DNA of 5,083 nt. It comes from Microcaldota archaeon (GTDB lineage Archaea; Micrarchaeota; Micrarchaeia; Micrarchaeales; CABMGC01). The position numbers and the translations under genes are program-made. The notes beneath the pieces were generated by a model, which was not told the DNA's origin, ran no database searches, and was given only the letters and a program-made list of their open reading frames with translations. The stretch is from assembly GCA_030043435.1 (NCBI GenBank), contig JASHXR010000124.1, forward strand, positions 1 to 5,083. Direction: 5' to 3'. Shown here piece by piece: positions 1 through 5,083 of this stretch; position 1 is the first letter of the stretch, and every line of letters starts with the position of its first letter.

Positions 1-45
1 CGGATCTTGAGTCCGCCGCGTTTGACCAGGCTCCGCCACCCCTGC
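1..45 (-). tRNA. tRNA-Leu (anticodon CAA), 5' portion, cut by window edge
   Basis: Read on the minus strand from 45, the sequence folds as the 5' half of a class II tRNA. The 7-base acceptor strand is GCAGGGG (45-39), followed by TG and a 3-bp D stem GCG/CGC. Its D loop, AGCCTGGTCAAA, is typical of archaeal tRNA-Leu. The anticodon stem GCGGA is followed by the 7-base loop CTCAAGA, giving anticodon CAA, which reads UUG. The loop is followed directly by TCCG, which pairs with the 5' anticodon stem, so there is no intron at the usual 37/38 site. The long variable arm, T arm and 3' end lie outside the window. The gene is divergent from rtcB. Identity is firm from the anticodon and D arm, although the acceptor pairing cannot be checked. 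Confidence 0.9.
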
Positions 46-68
46 AGCATCTCTATTCATTGCAAGGC

Positions 69-80
69 ATATTAATAAAA
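69..80 (-). promoter_or_regulatory. Probable TATA box of the tRNA-Leu gene
   Basis: On the minus strand this reads TTTTATTAATAT, an A/T run in an otherwise mixed region. Its centre, near 75, is about 30 bases upstream of the mature tRNA 5' end at 45. Archaeal TATA boxes usually lie about 26 bases upstream of initiation, which predicts a transcript start near 49 and a leader of only a few bases. The assignment is by spacing and composition. The element is nearly symmetric, so it could also be read on the plus strand. Confidence 0.55.
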
Positions 81-118
81 GGCTTGAACCCCTCAATTCT
101 AATATTGACCTAGGCTCA

Positions 119-126
119 TATTTATA
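119..126. promoter_or_regulatory. TATA-like element, target unassigned
   Basis: The minus strand reads TATAAATA here, a close match to the archaeal box A consensus; the plus strand reads TATTTATA. Minus-strand initiation would fall near 96 and run into the tRNA-Leu gene, giving a longer 5' leader. Plus-strand initiation would fall near 149, upstream of rtcB, giving a leader of about 80 bases. No ORF of credible length begins after either predicted start. It may be an alternative promoter for either flanking gene, or chance A/T richness. Confidence 0.3.
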
Positions 127-153
127 GGTTGTGTATCTTTACGTATTGTCCTC

Positions 154-178
154 TGGCACCTTCCTGGCCAGGGTACCA
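154..178. repeat. Imperfect inverted repeat upstream of the rtcB promoter
   Basis: The arms tggcacc (154-160) and ggtacca (172-178) are inverted with one mismatch, and between them lies the perfect 10-base palindrome cctggccagg (163-172). It ends 15 bases before the rtcB TATA box, which is where an archaeal regulator could act. The centres of the two symmetries differ by 1.5 bases, so it is not one clean operator. Function is a guess, and the symmetry may be coincidental. Confidence 0.3.
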
Positions 179-193
179 CATGCTGTCCCGTTG

Positions 194-201
194 TATATAA
201 A
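194..201 (+). promoter_or_regulatory. TATA box of rtcB
   Basis: The sequence tatataaa is a strong archaeal box A. Its centre, near 197.5, predicts transcription starting at about 223-228. That is just at or a few bases before the ATG at 232, so the message would be leaderless or carry a leader under 10 bases. No Shine-Dalgarno motif precedes the ATG, which agrees with this. The prediction also argues against the in-frame GTG at 223 as start, because it would lie at or outside the transcript end. Confidence 0.7.
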
Positions 202-231
202 GGCTTCCACTGATTCGTTCACGTGTATTGT

Positions 232-1671
232 ATGGAGATAGAGAAGATTGACGACGTAAGGTTCAGGCTCTCGAGGGGGTCGCAGCAGGGCATGAGGACA
301 GACGCGGTCATCTACGCCTCAGACGCGCTCATGGACAAGATAAGGAGGGACCATACGCTGCAGCAGACCATGAACGCAGCGACGCTAGCCGATCTGGTAG
401 GCGACGTGCGGATAATGCCGGACGCGCACGAGGGCTACGGCGTGCCGATAGGCACCGTCTTCGCCTCTGACGCCGAGACAGGGATAGTCTCCCCAGGAAG
501 CTGCGGCTTTGACATCAACTGCGGCATCAAGCTGATAAAGACCAACCTCACCGAGGAGGAGGTCAGGCCGAGGATAACGCAGCTCTCCGACGCGCTCTTC
601 AGGAATGTGCCGAGCGGCGTAGGCAGCAGGCTGGACCTGGGGCTCAGCGCCTCGGACCTCTCGAAGGTGGCGCATGAGGGCCCAAGGTACCTCATAGGCA
701 AGGGCTTCGGAATCGAGGAGGACATAGAGCATACGGAGGAGAAGGGGTGCATGGAGGGCGCGGACTTCTCCAAGGTCAGCCAGATGGCCAGGTCCAGGGG
801 GCAGAACGAGCTCGGCACGCTCGGAGCGGGAAACCACTTCCTTGAGGTCCAGAAGGTGGAGAGGATCATGGATGCCGGGACGGCGAAGGCATACGGCCTC
901 TACGAGGGCCAGATAGTCGTGATGGTGCACACGGGGTCGCGGGGCTTCGGCCACCAGGTCTGCAGCGACTACCTCAGGCTCTACGAGGAGTACAGGCTCA
1001 GGAAGTCAATAACGCTGGTAGACAGGGAGTTGAGCTATGCGAGGATAGGGGACAGGGAAGCCGGGGACTACCTCGGGGCCATGAAGTGCGCGGTGAACTT
1101 CGCGTTCGCGAACAGGCAGATAATAATGAACTCGATACGCAAGGCCTTTGAGGAGACGTTTAGCAAGAGCTCCGACGCCCTCGGCATGGAGCTGCTCTAC
1201 GACCTCGCGCACAACATCGTCAAGCTTGAGGAGCACGAGGTCGACGGGAAGAGGAGGAAGCTCTACGTGCACAGGAAGGGCGCCACGCGCGCCTTCCCGA
1301 AGGGGAGGGAGGAGGTTCCACGGAAGTATAGGGGCGTGGGCCAGCCGGTGCTCATACCGGGAAGCATGGGCACTGCGAGCTACATACTTGTCGGCAGGGA
1401 GGGGTCCATGAAGGAGACGCTGGGCAGCGCGTGCCACGGAGCAGGCAGGGTCATGTCGAGGCACCAGGCGATACGCGACATACCTGCCTCGCGGACCTTC
1501 GAGTCGCTGAAGCAGAAGAACGTCGAGATAAGGATAAGGACGAGGAAGCTAGTGAGCGAGGAGGCGGAGTGGACCTACAAGGACATAGACGAAGTGGTGA
1601 GGGTGGTGGACAGGGCCGGCATTGCCTCGCCTGTCTCGAGGAACCTGCCCGTCGCTGTCATCAAGGGCTGA
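232..1671 (+). CDS. rtcB: RtcB, tRNA-splicing RNA ligase
   Basis: This is the cytoplasmic RNA ligase that joins 2',3'-cyclic-phosphate and 5'-OH ends, with GTP and Mn2+, after the splicing endonuclease cuts tRNA introns. With ATG 232 as start it has 479 residues, matching the usual archaeal length of about 480. The family's metal and catalytic residues are all visible: D94 and C97 in CGFDINCG, H202 in GAGNHFLE, H233 in MVHTGSRG, H327 in LAHN, and H402 in CHGAGR. H402 matches the histidine that carries GMP in the Pyrococcus enzyme. The C terminus ends in VIKG, as is typical, so the protein is complete, and no intein interrupts it. An in-frame GTG at 223 would add MYC, but ATG 232 fits the TATA spacing better. 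Archease, its usual partner, is not in the window. The gene is divergent from tRNA-Leu and convergent with the GH15 gene. Confidence 0.97.
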   Translation: MEIEKIDDVRFRLSRGSQQGMRTDAVIYASDALMDKIRRDHTLQQTMNAATLADLVGDVRIMPDAHEGYGVPIGTVFASDAETGIVSPGSCGFDINCGIKLIKTNLTEEEVRPRITQLSDALFRNVPSGVGSRLDLGLSASDLSKVAHEGPRYLIGKGFGIEEDIEHTEEKGCMEGADFSKVSQMARSRGQNELGTLGAGNHFLEVQKVERIMDAGTAKAYGLYEGQIVVMVHTGSRGFGHQVCSDYLRLYEEYRLRKSITLVDRELSYARIGDREAGDYLGAMKCAVNFAFANRQIIMNSIRKAFEETFSKSSDALGMELLYDLAHNIVKLEEHEVDGKRRKLYVHRKGATRAFPKGREEVPRKYRGVGQPVLIPGSMGTASYILVGREGSMKETLGSACHGAGRVMSRHQAIRDIPASRTFESLKQKNVEIRIRTRKLVSEEAEWTYKDIDEVVRVVDRAGIASPVSRNLPVAVIKG

Positions 1672-1763
1672 CCGCCAGCGCCGCGGGCAGCTATGCGACG
1701 CCAGTGACGTATCGGTGATACCCCAGACTCGGCCTGCGTCTGGTAACAGCTCCTGGAACGCAG
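1672..1763. other. Convergent spacer between rtcB and the GH15 gene, with small hairpins
   Basis: This 92-base spacer holds the 3' ends of two facing genes. It contains the hairpin gtatc-ggt-gatac (1709-1721) and a second stem ccagac/gtctgg (1723-1728 with 1738-1743). A third pairing, ctgcgt (1734-1739) with acgcag (1758-1763), competes with the second. There is no T-run on either strand, so an archaeal oligo-T terminator is not seen. No ORF, tRNA, or C/D-box pair was found. The hairpins could be 3' processing or protective structures, or chance in G/C-rich DNA. Confidence 0.4.
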
Positions 1764-3533
1764 TCAGTGCGAGTATAGGCCGGGGTCGTCGTACTCGGCC
1801 AGCGCGATGAGCAGCCCTGCATGGGGGAAGAGCTGGGGGAAGTTGCCCCTCGGCTCCAAGGTCTTCAGCTCGACGTGCTCGCCGAGGAGGAGGTGCTCGG
1901 TGGAGCAGGAGACCAGCTTCCTTATCACGGCCTCTGCCTGGGCCCTCTCCCCCAGCCTGAGGTAGACCCTCGCCAGCCATGTGCTCGGGAGGGTGAATGG
2001 GTGTGCGACTGCGCCGAGGAAGTCAGACCTGTACCTGAAGAGAAGGCCCTCCTCGACCATCAGCTCCTTCTCTATCCTCTTCAGCGTAGCCTTGAACCTC
2101 CTGTCAGATGCGTCTATGAAGCCGTACAGCGGAAGGCAGAGGAGCGAGGCGTCGACCTCCCTGGCCCCGTAGTACTGGACGAAGGAGCCAAGGCTCTTCG
2201 AGAACCCGTCCCTGAGTATGGCTGTGCGCATCTTTGCCGCGAGCGCGCGCCACTCGCGCGCCTTCTTCCTCTGCCCTACCATCTCCGCTATCATGCTCGC
2301 CCTGTCCACAGCTACCCACTCCATCACCTTGGTATGCACGAAGTGCCTGGGCTTCGAGCGCTGCTCCCAGAGGCTGGTAGACACCTTCTCCCACGACCTC
2401 GCGGTCCAGTCGGCTATGGACTCGATGGCCCACCAGCTCTCCGCAGCGTACGAGGCGTCTTTCGAGAGCCTCAGGTAAGTATAGAGGGCATCGATGAAGG
2501 CGCCCTCAACGTCCATCTGGACCTGCATGTACGCTGCGTTGCCTACCCTCACCGGGCGCGAGGCCATGTGGCCGTCGAGCCAGCCCATCGTCTCCTCGGG
2601 CGGGGGCGGCATGCCGTCGATAGAGTAGAGGGGATGGCCGAAGGGCTTCGACGACGGTTCCATGACGGAGAGCATGAAGTCGAGTATCCTTCTCGCCCTG
2701 GCGGGATAGCCTACAGAGGCAAGCGCCTCTGCCGCGTATGACGCATCGCGTACCCATAAGTACCTATAGTCCCAGTTCCTCGACGCGCCTATCGCCTCTG
2801 GGAGCGAGGCTGTCGGCGCAGCTATTATCGCCCCTGAAGGCAGGTAGGTCAGGCCGAGCACCACCGCTATGGACCTGTCGTAGGCGTCTCTGTACTCCTT
2901 GCACCCCTTCGCGAGGGCGACCTGGACGCGCCAGTACTCGGCTGCCTTTCCGAGCGCATCCGGCTGGTCTGTGGAGACGAGCCCCTTGTTGGAGAAGAGC
3001 CCGTACCTCAGGTCCTTGGAGTAGAGCGCGAAGATTGTGCCCTCACCAGGCTGCACCCTCACCACCCCGTCGTCGATAATCTTGTGCCTGCCTGTTATGC
3101 TGACCTCAAGGCCCTCCTGTGACGATTGGTTCCTGAAGACGAGGCCGGATGGAACCTTCCCTATGTCAGGCTTGGTCAGCCCGTATCCGAAGAGAGGCTT
3201 TATCTCGACGATGAACGGCACCTCGGAGCGGTACGTCCTCGCTATGCCCGAGACCCCGAGAGGCAGGAAGTCCTTGACCTCGAGGCTCCCCTGCGGCGTG
3301 GAGAAGCTGTTCTCGAGTATCAGGGAGTCTCCGACGTATGAGCTCTTCAGGGAGTACGCCGATTCGGGCCTGACAGAGAAGTGGCCGCCCTTGCTCTCGT
3401 CCAGTATCTTGGAGAAGATGGATGGAGAGTCGAACCTAGGGGCAGGGAACCAGTCTATGCTGCCCTCTGCCTCTATCGCGGAGGTCAGCCCGTTGGAGAG
3501 GAAGGCCCACTTGCGTCCCGAGCTATACGCCAT
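1764..3533 (-). CDS. Glycoside hydrolase family 15 (glucoamylase or trehalase type)
   Basis: This is a 589-residue GH15 enzyme, an inverting hydrolase releasing glucose from alpha-glucans, oligosaccharides or trehalose. The N-terminal beta domain opens with the family's GSIDWFPAPRFDSPSIF motif (24-40) and a later GGHF. The (alpha/alpha)6 catalytic domain carries the signature SRNWDYRYLWVRDAS (251-265). The likely general acid is E390 in LWEQR, followed by RHFVHTKVMEWVAVDRA (396-412). The likely general base is E552 in LLGEHVE, ahead of GNFPQLFPHAGL (563-574). Length is near the usual 600-650. There is no signal peptide or membrane segment, so it should act in the cytoplasm, for example on glycogen, maltodextrin or trehalose. 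Archaeal GH15 trehalases exist, so the substrate is open. The ATG is 10 bases after the preceding stop, with only a weak GTGG upstream, which suggests cotranscription with the zinc-ribbon gene. Confidence 0.92.
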   Translation of the reverse strand: MAYSSGRKWAFLSNGLTSAIEAEGSIDWFPAPRFDSPSIFSKILDESKGGHFSVRPESAYSLKSSYVGDSLILENSFSTPQGSLEVKDFLPLGVSGIARTYRSEVPFIVEIKPLFGYGLTKPDIGKVPSGLVFRNQSSQEGLEVSITGRHKIIDDGVVRVQPGEGTIFALYSKDLRYGLFSNKGLVSTDQPDALGKAAEYWRVQVALAKGCKEYRDAYDRSIAVVLGLTYLPSGAIIAAPTASLPEAIGASRNWDYRYLWVRDASYAAEALASVGYPARARRILDFMLSVMEPSSKPFGHPLYSIDGMPPPPEETMGWLDGHMASRPVRVGNAAYMQVQMDVEGAFIDALYTYLRLSKDASYAAESWWAIESIADWTARSWEKVSTSLWEQRSKPRHFVHTKVMEWVAVDRASMIAEMVGQRKKAREWRALAAKMRTAILRDGFSKSLGSFVQYYGAREVDASLLCLPLYGFIDASDRRFKATLKRIEKELMVEEGLLFRYRSDFLGAVAHPFTLPSTWLARVYLRLGERAQAEAVIRKLVSCSTEHLLLGEHVELKTLEPRGNFPQLFPHAGLLIALAEYDDPGLYSH

Positions 3534-3543
3534 TATGCCACGC

Positions 3544-4374
3544 TCAGAGCCTCGTCGCCTCCTCGGCCTCGCTGATCCTGCGCATGAACCTGAAGGCCAT
3601 CTGCGGCATGTACCTGCCGAGCCCCGAGAGCACCCTCTCTGCCGATGCCAGGTCTCCAGATGACGCGAGGCTCCTCGCCAGGTAGTAGAAGGCGTTGGGC
3701 TCCCCTATCTCGAGGAAGAGGGCGAGGAACTTCTCTGCCTTGGGAGAGCGCGTCTCCACCAGGTATACCATGTTCGCATAGTTGGAGACCATGTTCTGCT
3801 GCTTCATGTTGAGCCTGTCGAGGACGAGGTGCGCCTGGGCGCGCCTGGACATCGACATCTCGGCGATGAACTCGGTATACAGGTAGAACCAGTCGTCGCT
3901 CTTCATCACCCTGCTTATTATGTAGATGGAGGAGAAGAGCAGCTCCTTGGACCTGGAGAGGAGGTGCATCGAGTTGTCGTGGTTCCTGTCATACTCGTCG
4001 TTCCTCTTGTCCGCGTTCGCATGCATGAAGCCGCCGAGGGAGTAGTCGACGCTGTAGTAGATGCGGTCCGAGTAGGCCCGGTAGTAGCTCCCGAGGCCGT
4101 AGAGGACGAGCGGGTCGGTCGATGACGAGAGCGGCTCGAGGGCCGCGACAGCCGACGCCCAGTCGCCGCTCATCATGGCTGCGCGCGCCTTGGCCAGCAC
4201 CGCCTTAGTGGCCCCGTCGGCCCTGTGCGGGTCCTGCTCCGAGACGAACATCTCGCAGAACTGGCAGAACGAGCCCACGGGGTTAGAGCTGAACACCACT
4301 GAGCCGCAGCTCTGGCACTCTAGCTCCGTGTATCTCGTCCTGGCCAGCGCGTCCACATACCTCATGAAGTTCAT
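3544..4374 (-). CDS. Zinc-ribbon protein with TPR-like helical repeats, function unknown
   Basis: I do not recognise this 276-residue protein as a named family. Near the N terminus two pairs, CQSC (C20, C23) and CQFC (C37, C40), form a likely rubredoxin-type zinc ribbon. The rest looks alpha-helical. Residues about 56-100 and 225-262 resemble tetratricopeptide hairpins: a small-residue helix, a turn of the form SGDWASA or SGDLASA, then a second helix. The middle (about 105-150) is rich in Tyr, Asn, Asp and His, with GGFMHANADKRNDEYDRNH as its most distinctive stretch. There is no signal peptide or clear membrane segment, so a cytoplasmic adaptor or scaffold is plausible but inferred. Its ATG overlaps the flpA stop as ATGA, implying translational coupling, although a TATA-like run inside flpA may also start it. 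A second in-frame ATG lies at codon 4. The real frame is supported by the coherent motif layout. Confidence 0.85.
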   Translation of the reverse strand: MNFMRYVDALARTRYTELECQSCGSVVFSSNPVGSFCQFCEMFVSEQDPHRADGATKAVLAKARAAMMSGDWASAVAALEPLSSSTDPLVLYGLGSYYRAYSDRIYYSVDYSLGGFMHANADKRNDEYDRNHDNSMHLLSRSKELLFSSIYIISRVMKSDDWFYLYTEFIAEMSMSRRAQAHLVLDRLNMKQQNMVSNYANMVYLVETRSPKAEKFLALFLEIGEPNAFYYLARSLASSGDLASAERVLSGLGRYMPQMAFRFMRRISEAEEATRL

Positions 4375-5078
4375 GCGATGACCTCTCGCGCTGACTTTTT
4401 ATCACTATCGCGCGCTGGCCTCTTGCGCAGCGCGAGGAAGAGGTGGAGCCTGTCGAACGGCTCGAGCCCCATCGACTCGGCGATTGAGAACGCAGGCGAG
4501 ACCTTCTCGATGAACCCCTTGAATACCTCCTTAGGGTTCTTGGAGACGTCTATCGACTGCGACTTCACCGCTACGTACGCGAAGCCGTGCTCTTTCAGCA
4601 GGGCCGCGTTCCTGAGGAGTATCTCGGCCTGGTCCGGGGCCGCGATGTCCTGGTAGATGACGTCAGCTGTGCCGACGTCGCCGGAGTACGCCTCTACTTT
4701 CCTTGCGTCGTGGAAGAGGGGAAGCACGTTGCTCCTGGTCTCGCAGAGCCTGAGGAGGTCGCGCATGCACCTCTCCGAGATCTCCACAGCGTAGACGCTC
4801 CCCTCAGCTGCGACGATGTCGCTGACATGGCTTACCGTGGTGCCGGTCGCGGCGCCGAGGTAGAGCACCCTCGCTCCCGCCTTTATCGAGAGCGACTTCA
4901 GGCCCAGCGCGAGCGCTGCGGCGAGCTTTGACCTGTACGGGTTCCACGTCCTGTACTCGCTGCCGTTGTCCTTGACTAGCTCCTCGCCGTAGACCTTGGA
5001 GCCCCTGGCCAGGTTGAGGGTGGCGAGCCTGCCGTCGACCCTATAGACGCCGTCGAAGACCTTCTCTATCACAGCCAT
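4371..5078 (-). CDS. flpA: Fibrillarin-like rRNA/tRNA 2'-O-methyltransferase
   Basis: This is the SAM-dependent methyltransferase of the archaeal C/D-box RNP, which methylates ribose 2'-OH in rRNA and tRNA under guide RNA control with Nop5 and L7Ae. The 235 residues align along the whole family: the N-terminal beta region ends in EYRTWNPYRSKLAAA (41-55), followed by the SAM loop VLYLGAATGTTVSHVSDIV (71-89). Next come the acidic strand end YAVE (96-99), DAR (124-126), DVIYQD (139-144), and AVKSQSIDVSKNPKEVF (170-186). The C-terminal strand is EPFDRLHLFLALRKR. The family's conserved Lys (K51), Asp (D144) and second Lys (K172) are in place. A charged tail of about 17 residues after 218 is somewhat longer than usual. 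The start has only five bases upstream in view, so its RBS cannot be judged. In many archaea nop5 lies directly upstream, which would be just outside the window. Confidence 0.96.
   Translation of the reverse strand: MAVIEKVFDGVYRVDGRLATLNLARGSKVYGEELVKDNGSEYRTWNPYRSKLAAALALGLKSLSIKAGARVLYLGAATGTTVSHVSDIVAAEGSVYAVEISERCMRDLLRLCETRSNVLPLFHDARKVEAYSGDVGTADVIYQDIAAPDQAEILLRNAALLKEHGFAYVAVKSQSIDVSKNPKEVFKGFIEKVSPAFSIAESMGLEPFDRLHLFLALRKRPARDSDKKSAREVIA
4395..4403 (-). promoter_or_regulatory. Possible internal TATA box for the zinc-ribbon gene
   Basis: Within the last codons of flpA the minus strand reads GATAAAAAG, an A/T run that stands out in G/C-rich coding DNA. Its centre, near 4399, is about 25 bases before the ATG at 4374. 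An archaeal transcript started from it would begin at the start codon, giving a leaderless message like that predicted for rtcB. The run also simply encodes Asp-Lys-Lys in frame, so chance is a serious alternative. Confidence 0.3.
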
Positions 5079-5083
5079 GGAAA

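Noticed and set aside
122..181. Minus-strand small ORF of 19 codons starting at the ATG at 181-179
   Set aside because: It is very short, has no ribosome binding site or suitably placed promoter, and encodes nothing recognisable.
223..231. GTG start adding three residues to RtcB
   Set aside because: The TATA box predicts the message to begin at or after this GTG. The residues match nothing conserved, and ATG 232 gives the family's typical length.
385..1464. Minus-strand open frames opposite rtcB (385-954, 435-869, 1006-1464)
   Set aside because: They overlap the clear RtcB coding region, have no recognisable motifs and are rich in Arg, Pro and His from antisense reading.
1672..1763. Possible C/D-box guide RNA in the convergent spacer, given the nearby fibrillarin gene
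   Set aside because: ggtgata only weakly resembles a C box and no properly spaced D, C' and D' boxes are present on either strand.
1821..2741. Long open frame of 306 codons on the plus strand, opposite the GH15 gene
   Set aside because: It lies wholly within the GH15 coding region, shows no domain or motif, and has a Pro/Arg/Leu/Gly-rich composition expected from reading G/C-rich codons backwards. The minus-strand frame carries intact GH15 motifs.
3037..3663. Plus-strand open frame spanning the GH15 start and the end of the zinc-ribbon gene
   Set aside because: It is antisense to two well-supported genes and lacks any motif or promoter.

Overview
The window is archaeal chromosome. Supporting this are a nop1/fibrillarin-like gene of archaeal length, an archaeal-type tRNA-Leu with the archaeal D-loop pattern, TATA boxes placed for archaeal transcription initiation, and an RtcB of archaeal type and length. 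Coding DNA is G/C-rich, with heavy use of AGG for Arg and frequent ATA for Ile, while the only real intergenic region is markedly A/T-richer. I cannot fix the lineage from this sequence. GH15 enzymes are known from Sulfolobales, Thermoplasmatales and some DPANN archaea, among others, so those are only candidate neighbourhoods.

Layout from left to right: (1) positions 1-45 are the 5' part of a tRNA-Leu(CAA) gene on the minus strand, cut by the window edge; (2) 46-231 is a divergent promoter region with several TATA-like boxes; (3) rtcB on the plus strand, apparently read from a leaderless or near-leaderless message; (4) 1672-1763 is a short convergent spacer with small hairpins; (5) a tight minus-strand cluster reads, in transcription order from the right edge, fibrillarin (flpA), an unrecognised zinc-ribbon/TPR-like protein, and a GH15 glycoside hydrolase. 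The first two of these overlap by ATGA and the last two are 10 bases apart.

Two of the genes belong to RNA maturation: RtcB joins tRNA exons, and fibrillarin is the 2'-O-methyltransferase of C/D-box RNPs. The tRNA-Leu gene sits back to back with the ligase. The GH15 enzyme is metabolic and its place at the end of a fibrillarin-led cluster is unexpected. The zinc-ribbon/TPR-like protein between them is the least explained gene here. I found no mobile element, CRISPR array or clear new system; the main leads are this unrecognised coupled gene, a possible internal promoter inside the flpA tail, and the crowded promoter region between the tRNA and rtcB.
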